Translations under genes and position numbers: made by a program
NCBI GenBank assembly: GCA_903813345.2
Contig: CAIIXF020000002.1
Coordinates: forward strand, 27,475,223-27,539,222
Reading direction: 5' to 3'
Source of the DNA: Owenia fusiformis
Taxonomy: Eukaryota > Annelida > Polychaeta > Sabellida > Oweniidae
Length of the DNA stretch: 64,000 nt
In this document: in pieces, positions 1 through 10,800 of the stretch
Layout: each line of letters starts with the position of its first letter
How positions within the stretch are numbered: the stretch's first letter is position 1
Notes under the pieces: generated by a model
Seen by the model: the letters and a program-made list of their open reading frames with translations, nothing else
Database searches by the model: none
What the model was told of the DNA's origin: nothing

Positions 1-229
1 ACAGGCTTTAGGACTGAATCAATATAATTTTAAACCATATTTATCTTTATATATGAATCTAGAGTGTTATTTGTATTGAATTACACATATACGGCAGCCA
101 TCTTGAATTTTTTCCTGAAATAGTGTTCAGTTTGATCGATCACAGGGACAGAATTTTTCCAAATAGTTTAAATAACAGATTAAGCCAATAAATTTGCTTG
201 TATCACCATTTGAAATATTTTCCACTAAA
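1..229. other. Unassigned AT-rich flank
   Basis: I see no exon, repeat or RNA gene here. By position it should be an intron of the TDRD3-like gene, because the first recognised exon at 763 begins in phase 0 without an initiator. Confidence 0.4.
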
Positions 230-660
230 TTCCCCCCACTATCAGACTAGTCAGGTAATTCACATATGGTGTGTCATGTCTCAGAACAGTCAGACTAGTC
301 AGGTAATCTACTTGTGGTGTGTCATGTCTCAGAACAGTCAGACTAGTCAGGTAATTCGCTTGTGGTGTGTCATGTCTCAGAACAGTCAGACTAGTCAGGT
401 AATCCACTTGTGGTGTGTCATGTCTCAGAACAGTCAGACTAGTCAGGTAATTCACTTGTGGTGTGTCATGTCTCAGAACAGTCAGACTAGTCAGGTAATT
501 CACTTGTGGTGTGTCATGTCTCAGAACAGTCAGACTAGTCAGGTAATTCACTTGTGGTGTGTCATGTCTCAGAACAGTCAGACTAGTCAGGTAATTACTT
601 GTGGTGTGTCATGTCTCAGAAACAGTCAGACTAGTCAGGTAATCTGCCTTTGGTGAGTCA
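230..660. repeat. 48-bp minisatellite, about 9 units
   Basis: Each unit carries CAGACTAGTCAGGTAATTC and then a segment ending GTCATGTCTCAGAACAGT. The period is 48, a multiple of three without stops, so both strands read open. Every unit holds a donor-like CAG/GTAATT and an acceptor-like CTCAG 18 nt upstream of it. That resembles the junction-derived arrays elsewhere in this window, but I cannot show that an exon is used here. Confidence 0.9.
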
Positions 661-762
661 TGTCTCGGAGCAGTTAGATAGTCAGCTATGATAGCGACAA
701 TATTGACCAATTGTACCGTTTGAAGTAAAACATCAAAATTGATGATTCTCAAAAATTTTCAG

Positions 763-1143
763 GTTTATGCTCAGCCAGCTTACAGCCAAGAAGGACATCC
801 CCCAGGGTTCCAAGTGCAGATGTTTCAGCAACCTCAGCAATATCCAGCCACAGCAGGTTACATTACCCAAGATGCATTGCAACAGGGTCAGGTTGCCTAT
901 AACCAAGGAGGCAACCAAATAATCTATGGAGGACAAACCTATCAACAAATACAGATTTACAATGGAACCCCATCTTACCCACAAGTCCCAGGTTACCCTG
1001 TGCCACAGGAGGGTGCCATGGTGGCAACAAGTTCAGGAGTAATCGACACAAATGGTACCATGCAGTATCAGTCTCCGGAGAATGGTGCCATACAATATGT
1101 TCAGATACAGCCAGAGAAAAATGGCATATCTATTTCTCCAGAG
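763..1143 (+). CDS. TDRD3: TDRD3 exon: Gln/Pro/Tyr-rich linker
   Basis: The acceptor is TTTTCAG at 756-762 and the donor GTAAGC follows GAG at 1143; both ends are phase 0. It encodes 127 residues beginning VYAQPAYSQEG, rich in Q, Y, P and G and presumably disordered. The open frame extends upstream to an ATG at 739, but that ATG lies in the polypyrimidine/acceptor region and is not the start. Confidence 0.85.
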
Positions 1144-4100
1144 GTAAGCTTACCCCTCCCCCCACCTTAAAGAATTTAGAAAATATGATTCCTTTAGTCA
1201 AGAAGTTATTGAACACAAAGATTTATTGTAATGCTTTGGTAGCTGTGATTATCCTAAAAATGGGAGCAGGATAAATTTTAATCTATCTAAAAAATTTGAT
1301 AAACCTAAAATAGCAAAAATAAGTAACTTTTTTTTAAATTTCAAAATCACTAAAAACGAAATAGTGTCAGAATTACAAAGTGTATAGTATTAGTATATGA
1401 ATATTTTATGGTTGTTCAAGAATGTATTATCATATTTTCTCATGTACATCACCTTCATGAAGTTTATCAATTGACTAAGGTATATGCCTCTCAAACAATC
1501 ATCAAATGTATTTCTGTTGTTCTAATTGACTATTATGAAATCATTTGTACACATAGACATAATGTATCGAGTGGATGTTATTTTAAACATATTTACACAT
1601 TTTTAGGAGCACAAAGCTTTCTTGAAGAAACTCCAAGTTGGCGACTTTGTGTCTGCAAAGTATTACGATGATCAGGAGGTAGGTGGTGCCATCTGTTCAT
1701 TTAGAAATTTAAATTAGGATTTAATTCTGCATCTTAACAGATACAAAACTAAGCAAATAACTGTTTATTCTTTCATAAATTGTGAGTGGAAATGAACGAA
1801 GTTCGGAGGGATATAGGGAATGCCTCCTTCCATCTTTCTACCGTATGTACGTCCGGGCAATAACTCAAATACCGTTGGCCCGATTTTGTTCATATTTTGT
1901 ACACATATACCCTATGGGGGTAGAAGTTCTGCTCGAAAGCCGATTTTCAAATGGCCGCTCATTTAAAAATGGCGGCCATTTTTGTGCTGATTTTACATTA
2001 ATTTAGGTGCAATATGTAAAACTGTAATAGCAATATGTTTTAAATGTAAAAAAATTATATAGGACATTAATAAAGCTAGAAATGTAGATATTAAAGAAAC
2101 ACATGGCAGCCATCTTGAAAAATGGCGGCCCTTACTCGTTATTTTACGATTTTTGCTGTGACTCGAAAAGCAGTGGAGCGATTTTGTTCATATTTGGTAT
2201 GTGAACACTATAAGCATGGCACACTGTCTAATGACACTTTTGGTAGAAGGGGCCGCCATTTTTACGTATTTTACTATAACTCGAAAAGTAGTGGAGCGAT
2301 TTTGTTCATATTTGGTATGTGAATACTATAAACAAGGCTTACTATCTAATGACACTTTTGGTAGAAGGTGGCCATTTTGAAAAATGGCTGCCATTTTTGC
2401 TATATACTTTGTTTGTAAATATGCCAGCAATGGCTGTTCGATGGGATTTGCTACGCTTTGGCGTTGCTGTTGTTTAGTTTGTATTTATGTTAATAACTTA
2501 CACCAATGTCCTTGTGGACAACATGTTCATAAATAGTGTTTCCATTTCAGTTCTATCGTGCTACAATCCATCAGTTAGGTCCAGATGGTGTAACAGCATT
2601 TGTCACCTACACAGACTATGGCAACACTGAACAGATAGCAATAGAAGATATACATCCCCTCACCAAACAGGTAACATTCATTGAAATACTACATACTACA
2701 TACTATATAGTTTGTTCTTTTTCAAATGTTAATTTTATTATACCATATAATTGCATATAAATAATATGTATCTCCTAATTAATTTAGGGCAATAAAGCTA
2801 TACATATATACATACAGTTCACATAGTTCATGGGAGAAGTTCAGTATCAGTATCAAACATCATCCATCTGTTTCCATTTTTTTCTGAAAAAGAATTGAGA
2901 TATGTTATCAAATATAAAATTTATTGAGGTTAGGTGCCTCTCAAATTATTGCAGATTGAAATTGTGATGTGTAATGTCTCAGATATAAAAACATCCTTGT
3001 TAGATGGACTTGGAATTCATACAATGATCACACGTAGGCGTGTTATAATCCTCTTCAGATTTGGAGCAATATCTTCACCCCCGTTCTGCGCAATCAAGTG
3101 GTGACATTTTGTCATACGAATGCTTGTTTATTTCATTTACTCCTAAAACAGTATAAATCAATCCCTCATTGTGTGCTATACTGTTCAGTGAGATGCATGT
3201 AAATATTCATTCTTTCAATTTTGTATTTTGTGATGTTTTTCAGGATATGGCACAAATGCATGTAGATATTCATTCTTTCAATTTTGTATTTTTGACATTT
3301 TTCAGGATATGGCACTAATGCATGTAAATATTCATTCTTTCAATTTTGTATTTTGTGATGGCACAAATGCATGTAAATATTCATTCTTTCAATTTTGTAT
3401 TTTGTGATGTTTTCAGGATATGGCACAAATGCAAGTTCAAATGCAGCAAGTGTATGTGCAACCACAAGTTTCCCTTCAAACAATGCAACCTGGTGTCACA
3501 GCCCAGTACATGAATGTACAACAGTCTTATCCTGGATACCAGCAGCAAGGTGAGTAAATAAAATAAATGTGCAACAGTCTTATCCTGGATACCAGCAGCA
3601 AGGTCAGTAAATGAAATAAATGTACAACAGTCTTATCCTGGATACCAGCAGCAAGGTGAGTAAATAAAATGAATGTACAACAGTCTTATCCTGGATACTA
3701 GCAGCAAGGTCAGTAAATGAAATAAATGTACAACAGTCTTATCCTGGATACCAGCAGCAAGGTGAGTAAATAAAATGAATGTACAACAGTCTTATCCTGG
3801 ATACCAGCAGCAAGGTGAGTAAATGAAATAAATGTACAACAGTCATATCCTGTATACCAGCAGCAAGGTGAGTAAATGAAATAAATGTACAACAGTCCTT
3901 TCCTGGATACCAGCAGCAAGGTGAGTAAATAAGATGAATGTACAACAGTCTTATCCTGTATGTATGTGCAACCACAAGTTTCCCTTCAAACAATGCAACC
4001 TGGTGTCACAGCCCAGTACATGAATGTACAACAGTCTTATCCTGGATACCAGCAGCAAGGTGAGTAAATGAAATAAATGTACAACAGTCCTTTCCTGGAT

Positions 4101-5577
4101 ACCAGCAGCAAGTTGAGTAAATAAAATGAATGTACAACAGTCATATCCTGGATACTAGCAGTAAGGTCAGTAAATGAAATAAATGTACAACAGTCTTATC
4201 CTGTATACCAGCAGCAAGGTAAGTAAATATAAATAAAATGAATGTACAACAGTCTTATCCTGTATACCAGAATCAAGGTCGGTAAATGAAATAAATGTAC
4301 AACAGTCTTATCCTGGATACCAGCAGCAAGGTCAGTAAATGAAATAAATGTACAACAGTCTTATCCTGTATACCAGCAGCAACGTGAGTAAATAAAATAA
4401 ATGCATATTAGTCTTATCATGGACACCAGCAACAAAGTGAGTAAATAATGTACAACAGTCTTGTCCTGGATACCAGCTCGGCAGCAAGGTAAGTAAATAT
4501 TAGTCTTATCCTGGATACCTACAGCAAGGTTAGTAAATAATGCGCAACAGTCTTATCTTTTATACCACCTCAGCTAGGGGAGTAAATAATGTACAATTGC
4601 ACAATAGTATTATCCTGGAAACAAGTAGCAAGGTGAATATTATAAAATTATGAACAACAGTCTTATCCTTCAAACCAGCAGTAAGGTGAGTGAATAATCC
4701 ACTACAGTCTTATCCTGGATACCAGCAGCAAGGTGAATACATAATGCACATCAGTCTTATCCTGGATACCAGCAGCAAGGTGAGTAAATAATCCACATCA
4801 GTCTTATCCTGGATACCAGCAGCAAGGTGAGTAAATAATGCACAATAGTCTTGTCCTGGATACCAGCAGCAAGGTGAGTAAATAATGTACAATAGTCTTA
4901 TCCTGGATACCAGCTCAGCTAGGTGGGTAAAAAATGCACAACAAAAAATGAATATTGAGTGTGATAGTACACATTTATCAATTATTCTGGAAGAAGGATA
5001 TTTCCTATGAATGAATCCTTTGTAACTTCAAAACAGTCCCAACAGGTTTAAATTCTGTTTTTTCTAAAATTATTTATTCAACATACAACATATTCTGTAT
5101 TTTGATTTTTAGGTTGTTGATCTCAGCAAACTTGTATTTGAAACACAAGAATAAATCATGGGTTAAGAGGTGGTGTGAAAAACTCATTTTGCTGACGATG
5201 ACGATTACGGTTCCTTTGATGATGCGTCAAATTCTTCATCAACAAGTCACGTTTAAAATAAGCTTAAATTTGGACCTCAGAAAAACAGAAGCTGGATTCA
5301 AAATCTCGCTACTTTTAACTCCTTGCCCAAATGAATAATGAAATGCATTTTAACCCTTCCAGGAGCATCTATACCAGCAGCAAATATGGCAGCTCCTAAT
5401 ATGGCAGCTCCAAATATGGCAAACCCAAATATAGTACCCCAAAATGTGGTAGCTGGTCAAACCATTGAATTCCGACGAGGAGGAAATGGGCAGTCTTTTC
5501 AGAATTCCCGCCCTAATGACAGGCGCATCAACAAAGGACAGACTCTTTATCAACCTGGCCCTTACAAAAGTAATTAA
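763..5577 (+). CDS. TDRD3: TDRD3-like Tudor-domain protein, 3' five exons (5' partial)
   Basis: The coding exons are 763-1143, 1607-1678, 2551-2670, 3417-3549 and 5363-5577, which join in phase to 306 residues and a TAA stop. Residues 1-127 are Gln/Pro/Tyr-rich low-complexity sequence. Residues about 133-188 form a Tudor domain (VGDFVSAKYYDD, FYRATIHQ, YTDYGN), with the aromatic positions that in TDRD3 cage methylated arginine. The tail contains TIEFRRGGNGQ, which matches the conserved C-terminal motif of vertebrate TDRD3 as I remember it. Family knowledge: TDRD3 reads asymmetric dimethylarginine and scaffolds topoisomerase TOP3B on RNA and chromatin. Its N-terminal OB-fold and UBA regions would lie upstream of the window. 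Oddities are an extra Gln-rich exon between the Tudor domain and the tail, and junction-derived tandem arrays on both sides of that exon. The gene is convergent with the SLC16 gene. The alternative is another Tudor protein such as the SMN/SPF30 group, but the tail motif argues for TDRD3. Confidence 0.85.
1144..1606 (+). other. TDRD3 intron
   Basis: A simple AT-rich intron from GTAAGC to TTTTTAG. I see no repeat or RNA in it. Confidence 0.7.
1607..1678 (+). CDS. TDRD3: TDRD3 exon: first half of Tudor domain
   Basis: A 24-codon phase-0 exon between TTTTTAG and GTAGGT. It encodes EHKAFLKKLQVGDFVSAKYY and then DDQE, the first strands of the Tudor barrel; the adjacent Tyr residues are likely cage positions. 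Confidence 0.85.
1785..2478 (+). mobile_element. CGGCCATTTT-rich element, short copy inside TDRD3 intron
   Basis: It begins AACGAAGTTCGGAGGGATAT and ends near GTTCGATGGGATTTGCTACG. It is the same family as the longer copy at 46031-47315. It carries about two diverged internal units with ACTCGAAAAGTAGTGGAGCG. It sits between the two exons that split the Tudor domain. No transposase is seen, so it is either non-autonomous or a satellite-like dispersed repeat. Confidence 0.75.
2551..2670 (+). CDS. TDRD3: TDRD3 exon: second half of Tudor domain
   Basis: A 40-codon phase-0 exon between TCCATTTCAG and GTAACA. It encodes FYRATIHQLG through TYTDYGNTEQIAIEDIHPL and then TKQ. The YTDYGN motif is the family's most conserved segment. 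The open frame reads through into the intron but loses similarity after TKQ. Confidence 0.9.
2671..3190 (+). other. TDRD3 intron, unique part
   Basis: There is a short CATACTA run just after the donor and then AT-rich unique sequence up to the acceptor-derived array. I see no gene. Confidence 0.6.
3191..3416 (+). repeat. Tandem array of the 3' splice-acceptor region, 4 units
   Basis: Units of about 50-63 bp start with ATGCATGTAAATATTCATTC. Units 1, 2 and 4 end TTTTTCAG or TTTTCAG followed by GATATGGCAC, which is the acceptor plus the first bases of the next exon. The third unit has lost the acceptor by a small deletion. The last acceptor, at 3415-3416, is the one that opens the real exon. 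Confidence 0.9.
3417..3549 (+). CDS. TDRD3: TDRD3 exon: Gln-rich insert
   Basis: It encodes 44 residues (DMAQMQVQMQQVYVQPQ, later NVQQSYPGYQQQ) and ends in phase 1 at CAAG/GTGAGT. It lies between the Tudor domain and the EFRRGG tail, where vertebrate TDRD3, as I recall it, has only a short linker. Phase and splice sites support it, but conservation is unknown. Confidence 0.75.
3510..4930 (+). repeat. Minisatellite built from a splice-donor junction, about 27 units
   Basis: The first unit is the true end of the exon plus its donor (GTACAACAGTCTTATCCTGG, then AGCAGCAAGGTGAGTAAAT). It repeats with a period near 53 bp, falling to about 45 bp after 4440. Most units keep an exon-like 3' end and AAG/GTGAGT or AAG/GTCAGT. 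One copy at 3957-4060 is longer and reaches back through most of the exon (from TGTATGTGCAACC), but has no acceptor. Confidence 0.95.
4931..5362 (+). other. TDRD3 last intron, unique part
   Basis: AT-rich sequence ending in AACCCTTCCAG before the final exon. The open stretch 5102-5338 shows no similarity to the protein, and I treat it as chance. Confidence 0.6.
5363..5577 (+). CDS. TDRD3: TDRD3 terminal exon: Met/Pro/Asn repeat and EFRRGG tail
   Basis: It enters in phase 1 after CTTCCAG. It encodes GASIPAANMAAPNMAAPNMA with three near-identical 18-nt coding repeats, then a short linker and TIEFRRGGNGQSFQNSRP, ending KSN-stop. The EFRRGG block matches the vertebrate TDRD3 C-terminus from memory. 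That region has been described as resembling an exon-junction-complex-binding motif. Confidence 0.88.
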
Positions 5578-6180
5578 TGATTTGAAACTGTTACACAAAT
5601 ATTGGGAGCTCTTTAAAATTGGAAATTTCAATTCCGGAGCTATCAATATTTTTGGAACAGTTATTTTTTATTTCGATTTTAGTGGTCTTTTTTCTTTGAG
5701 TGCCTGTGGAATTCATGCTATTTCTAAAGGTGCTTGGCTACACACAAGTTGTGTACCTAGGGGGATAATGGTTGTTAGGGAAATGTAATGTTGCTAAGCA
5801 GTTACTTGGCACAAGGGTTGCTAGGGATACAAGTGGGTTATAAGGTGCAACATACAATTGCTTGGGCAATGTCTGTTATATCCTATAGTAGGGGAATCAG
5901 GATAATATCAGGGGTTAATTGATTGGTCGTCAGGGGGCAACAATGGTTGCTATGGTAACAATCATGCTACATTATTGGCATTATTTTATAGTAATGTAAC
6001 ACAGGTTGCTAAGTATAAATCCTATATCAAGCGTGGAACGGCCAATTCAAAAATGAAACCAAATAATATTTTTTGACAAAATGTTCAATGTGTACAGAGA
6101 TGTTATTTACATGTTAATTGTAACTAGATCATGTACTTAATTCCCGTGTAAAAAGTTTAATAAAATTTAAATGTAAAGAA
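5578..6180 (+). other. TDRD3: TDRD3 3' UTR
   Basis: About 580 nt from the stop to a canonical poly(A) signal. It contains several copies of a GTTGCTA(A/G)G-like motif near 5791, 5816, 5946 and 6005. The copy at 5946-5960 reads GTTGCTATGGTAAC, resembling an RFX X-box, but nothing else suggests it acts as one. Confidence 0.6.
6159..6164 (+). terminator. Poly(A) signal AATAAA for TDRD3
   Basis: The canonical hexamer lies 582 nt past the stop, in GTTTAATAAAATTT. It is the best candidate for transcript end. Confidence 0.6.
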
Positions 6181-7400
6181 ATCTACTCCTGTATACTTCT
6201 TACTCCAGACATGCTGTAAACTTTGAAGTTTGTTGATATTACCTGTAGACTTGATGTATATATTATTTACCTTTTGAATTAGAAAGTATGTTTTCCAAAC
6301 AAAATTGTGCAGTTAAATGGAATATAAATTAGATGTGTACATTTTTTCAAATAGAAAATGTGACAATCCACTTTGAACAATAATTTTTCTAAAGTCTTTG
6401 TAATTTCATCGCAAACTTTTTCACATTCTTTCACATTCTTCGACAAAACGAACGCTATGAGCCATAAGGTTTCTGAAATATCAGTTTTTTCAAAAACTTG
6501 CTCTGAACTTCAACTCTATATTTCTACTTCTAATTCAAGATGTCTGATAGCATTGAAATATGTAAATAAAAGATGCCTTGTTCTCTGGTGCAACTTGAAC
6601 TTTTTTGGTATCCATAATCATAAAGCTATAATCTAGACTAATCTTCTAAAAGTCATTTCTCCCAAAAAATTTACTGCTCCAATTGAAGTTATAAGTTATC
6701 TGTAAATTGAACTTTTTTTTTAGATATTTCTATTTTCGGAGAAATTTATACCACATTCTATCTACAGGATGATCCAAAAGCATGTATAAGTTTTAGAGAT
6801 TTTGAATCAAGTAATACAGGCACTAATTTTAAATTGTATTACCCTCATATGTCTCGTGTAAGTTAGTCTTTTTATCATCACTTATTGAACACCCTGTAAA
6901 TGTATGTATTTTCATAATTTTGAGAGAAATCTATGTAACATATATGCTCTTGCTTATTTCATGTAAAAACATGCATTTTGTTTATTTGCGACATGCTAGC
7001 TTATAATGTTTATTTATTTAATTTAATACTAAGTTATAAAACTAAGGGGTACTTAACAAATACATTTATTATAAATAATTATTCACTACCATAAGTGTGC
7101 GTCATTATTAAATTTTTTTGTCGCCATGTGAGTTAATTTAGAACAACTTCAAGACTTCCTTTATCAAATATCTGGATTAATTGGCCATATTATAATGACG
7201 AATGTTAAGTTCTCAATGAAGGCAAATTGATTTTAAGAAACCGTATAATTGAATGTTTTAAGCAAGAAGTATCGAGGATCATCTAGATTTGGCTGAGTAG
7301 AGTCAGAAACTGTTAAAAAAAACATTGCGGCACATTGGATGATAGATTTTCAATTTTTCATGTATATAGAAGTAAATTATGTTGTAAATAGTAGGATGTT
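6181..7400. other. Intergenic AT-rich stretch
   Basis: I see no gene. Short open frames lack similarity or coding character. Confidence 0.6.
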
Positions 7401-7404
7401 ATTA

Positions 7405-8095
7405 TAAATTAGTGCTTTATAGCACAGTGTTTTATAGCACAGTGTTATGTAGCACAGTGTTCATTGTAGCACATTGTTATATAGCACACTGTTATGTAAC
7501 ATAATACTATAAAACACAATGTTATTTAGCACAATGTTATATAGAGCAGTGGTATGCAGCACTGTTATTATATTATAGCACTATGTTATGTACCACAGTG
7601 TTATGTAGCACAGTGGTATGCAACACTGTCATTATATTATAGCACAGTGTTATTTAGCACCATGTTATGTAGCACAGTGTTATTTAGCACAATGTTATAT
7701 AGATCAGTGGTATGTGGCACTGTCATTGTATTATAGCACAGTGTTATATAGCACCATGTTATGTAGCACTGTGTTATGTACCACAGTGTTATGTAGCACA
7801 GTGGTATGCAACACTGTCATTATATTATAGCACAGTGTTATTTAGCACCATGTTATGTAGCACAGTGTTATTTAGCACAATGTTATATAGATCAGTGGTA
7901 TGTGGCACTGTCATTGTATTATAGCACAGTGTTATATAGCACCATGTTATGTAGCACAGTGATATGTAGCACACTGTTATATAGAGCAGTGGTATGTGGC
8001 ACTGTCATTGTATTATAGCACAGTGTTATATAGCACCGTGGTATGCAACACACACTGTCATTATATTATAGCACAGTGTTATATAACATATGTCT
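7405..8095. repeat. GCACAGTGTTATGTA minisatellite with higher-order 94/188-bp period
   Basis: A roughly 15-bp unit is organised into blocks starting ATGCAACACTGTCATTATA or ATGTGGCACTGTCATTGTA. These recur every 94 bp (7618, 7712, 7806), with alternating block types giving a 188-bp second-order repeat. The open frames are products of the repeat. Confidence 0.9.
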
Positions 8096-8169
8096 CATTT
8101 ATAAAGCACAATGTAAATTACCACCATGTTATTACACAGAGTTGAATCAAGAGAAATAGGGAGTCATTT

Positions 8170-8765
8170 GAAACCATATATGGTATGCATTATGACATGT
8201 TTGTGTTCTGTGACATCATATTCTTGGTATGTAACATCATGTTCTTGTTATGTGACATATACATGACATGTCTTCAACATATACATATATTCCATGACAT
8301 GCCAATGTCATATGACATGTCTATATTGTCTTGCTTGTCTACATTGTGTAACATGTCTACATTTTGTGAATGTCCACATTGTGTAACATGTCCACATTTT
8401 GTAACATGTCCACATTGTGTAACATGTCCACATTGTGTAACATGTCTACATTTTGTGAATATTCACATTGTGTAACATGTCCATATTGTGTAACATGTCT
8501 ACATTTTGTGAATGTCCACATTGTGTAACATGTCCACATTTTGTAACATGTCCACATTGTGTAACATGTCAACATTTTGTGAATGTCCAAATTTTATGAA
8601 ATGTCCACATTTTGTAACATGTCTGCATGTTGTGACATGTCTTTTGTTCACAACTTTATTTGTTTGTATACTTTTTTAGAACATATTGCTGAGTCAAGCG
8701 AAACCATATATGGTATGCAGTATGACGTGTTTTGTGTCATTATATTCTTTGACGTGTCTGTGTAG
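8170..8765. repeat. CATTGTGTAACATGTCCA 18-bp array flanked by a diverged direct repeat
   Basis: About 17 copies of the 18-bp unit fill 8330-8640, including a TTTTGTGAATGTCCA variant. Both sides carry AAACCATATATGGTATGCA (8170 and 8700) followed by TGACATGT-like sequence, so the array lies inside a duplicated flank. Confidence 0.85.
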
Positions 8766-8769
8766 TGTA

Positions 8770-9485
8770 TATACTTAAAGGGCAGGGTCAATATCAAGTA
8801 TATTTCCAAATGTAACTGCTTACATGTGAGGTCTTCAAATAGAAAAACAACAATTTCTATATCTGAGTCGAAAACTGGCTGGAATATTTTCAAACTATTG
8901 AAAATCATACTTATTTTAATCAAAGTTCACCATCAGTGATAGAAGCAGTCAAAACACACCCACAGTTTTACATTAGCATGCTCAAACCCTACATTTGCAT
9001 GCTGAAACTACATTTGCATGCTTAAAGCCTAATGAGTCACAGCATATCACTAAATGCTGTAGAGGACAGAGACATAGAAAAATTTGAAAGAATCCCAGTA
9101 TACATTACTTGTGTTAAACAAATGTTTTGTTTTGATATGAGATTGTGGGAGGGGATCGAGTATACATGTAATGTGTTTCATTTGAAAAGGCATTGATATT
9201 TTGATTCAGCCCCCTTATAACATGAAATAGATAGGTATAATATGAAACTGTACACATTGTGGATTTGAGTAAATTATATAGATAAGTTGAATGTGTCATA
9301 TAATGTGAAAATTATATTTTTGGTGTACAATGTAACAAATGTAATCTAAACTGCATTTAGTACCCATAGTGCAAAATGAAAATGTTCATACCCATAATGC
9401 AATGGCATTAAATAGTCAGATGCATTATGGGATTTCTGAATTAACTGTTGATAGGCTTGAAAGCATTAGTCTAGATTGAATATTT
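8770..9485. other. Intergenic stretch
   Basis: It holds three short ACATTTGCATGCT-like repeats near 8970-9025 and nothing else recognised. Confidence 0.5.
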
Positions 9486-9623
9486 ATCTACTTAACAAGA
9501 GGAGGAAATTACCTAGAATTCAATGATGAACCTATCTTTGTAGAAGATACCATCTCGCTATATCTTTACATGAAGATGGGTCCATCTTTGAATTCTGGGT
9601 TATTTCCTTGTCATCTACTTAAC
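9486..9623. mobile_element. Miniature foldback element with 11-bp flanking repeat
   Basis: An imperfect inverted repeat (GGAAATTACCTAGAATTCAA against GGAAATAACCCAGAATTCAA on the other strand) is bounded by the direct repeat ATCTACTTAAC at 9486-9496 and 9613-9623, a likely target-site duplication. A TSD of that size fits Mutator-like elements, but the relic is too short for classification. Confidence 0.6.
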
Positions 9624-10300
9624 CAAATCTTCTGTGTCAGTATGTTTGTCATTAACAAAATCAATGGAGACAAAATCCTATAGAATTATGTAGTACATTT
9701 AGCATGGATTCTAATTACAATGCTCTATCAGCTTATTTTGTTAGTAGGATGAACACTGTCATTAGCAAGATGGTATTATTGTACATGTGTATAAAATGAT
9801 TTCGCTTCAAATGAAGGCCTCTTGCTTGCTGGGTGTCAACCTCCTTTGTTAAAGCACACCTTCATGGATAGATATTTGAAGGTTTTAACAAATAATTTGT
9901 AATTCTTGCATTTATTTGTTGTCTCGAATATTATAAACGATTTTAGATGTCTATGTTTAAATGCTATATTAAATTATGAAAGTCGGTTAACTAATATTGT
10001 TTATTTAATGAACAGCTCCATTATACATGGTGGCCCAAAAATACTTTTACCTACTTTTATGCCTGTACAATGACTAAGAGAGCTATTAGTATGTTTAATA
10101 ATTGTAGAATGACATTAATGTACTTTTAGATGTCAAACTTCATTTCGATTTACAGTATTCTTTTGTCAATTTGTAAACACTATTGTAAACACCAATCCCG
10201 TTATTTTACATTCTTGGGTGTAGCAAGGCACTAGGCAAGGAATGCAACTGCAACTTCAAAATTCTACAAGAATTTATTTCTCAGACAATTACACATCTTG
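9624..10300. other. Intergenic stretch
   Basis: AT-rich, with no gene or clear repeat seen. Confidence 0.5.
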
Positions 10301-10304
10301 TTTT

Positions 10305-10800
10305 GCCTAAATTTGCCTCACCAATTTCAATTTGCCTCACCTATTTCAATTTGCCTCACCTATTTCAATTTGCCTCACCACATATAATTGTTTCACCTAT
10401 CTCAATTTGCATCACCTTTATCAATTTGCCTCACCTACATCAATTTGCCTCACCTATATCAATTTGCCTCACCTATTTCAATTTGCCTTACCTATTTCAA
10501 TTTGCCTCACCTATATCAATTTGCCTCACCTATATCAATTTGCCTCACCTATTTCAATTTGCCTCACCTACATCAATTTGCCTCACCTACATCAATTTGC
10601 CTCACCTATTTCAATTTGCCTCACCACATATAATTGTTTCACCTATCTCAATATAATTGTTTCACCTATCTCAATTTGCATCACCTATTTCAATTTGCCT
10701 CACCTATTTCAATTTGCCTCACCACATATAATTGTTTCACCTATCTCAATTTGTCTCACCTATTTCAATTTGCCTCATCTATTTACATTTGCCTCAACTC
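10305..10800. repeat. TCAATTTGCCTCACCTAT 18-bp minisatellite
   Basis: About 27 units. A variant block, CACATATAATTGTTTCACC, recurs at 10380, 10625, 10650 and 10725, giving an irregular higher-order pattern. The 18-bp unit keeps several frames open, and these ORFs are not genes. Confidence 0.92.

Noticed and set aside
198-656. Open frames on both strands through the 48-bp repeat
   Set aside because: The unit is a multiple of three without stops, so the frames are a by-product of the repeat.
5102-5338. Possible extra TDRD3 exon
   Set aside because: Frame and phase do not connect to the exon at 5363, and the sequence shows no family resemblance.
5946-5960. X-box-like GTTGCTATGGTAAC in the TDRD3 3' UTR
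   Set aside because: One of several GTTGCTA repeats; no ciliary gene starts nearby.
7554-8018. Overlapping open frames of repeated Cys/Tyr/His sequence
   Set aside because: Translation of the GCACAGTGTTATGTA satellite, with no start context or similarity.
8185-8590. Frames on both strands in the AACATGTCCACATT array
   Set aside because: Products of an 18-bp repeat.
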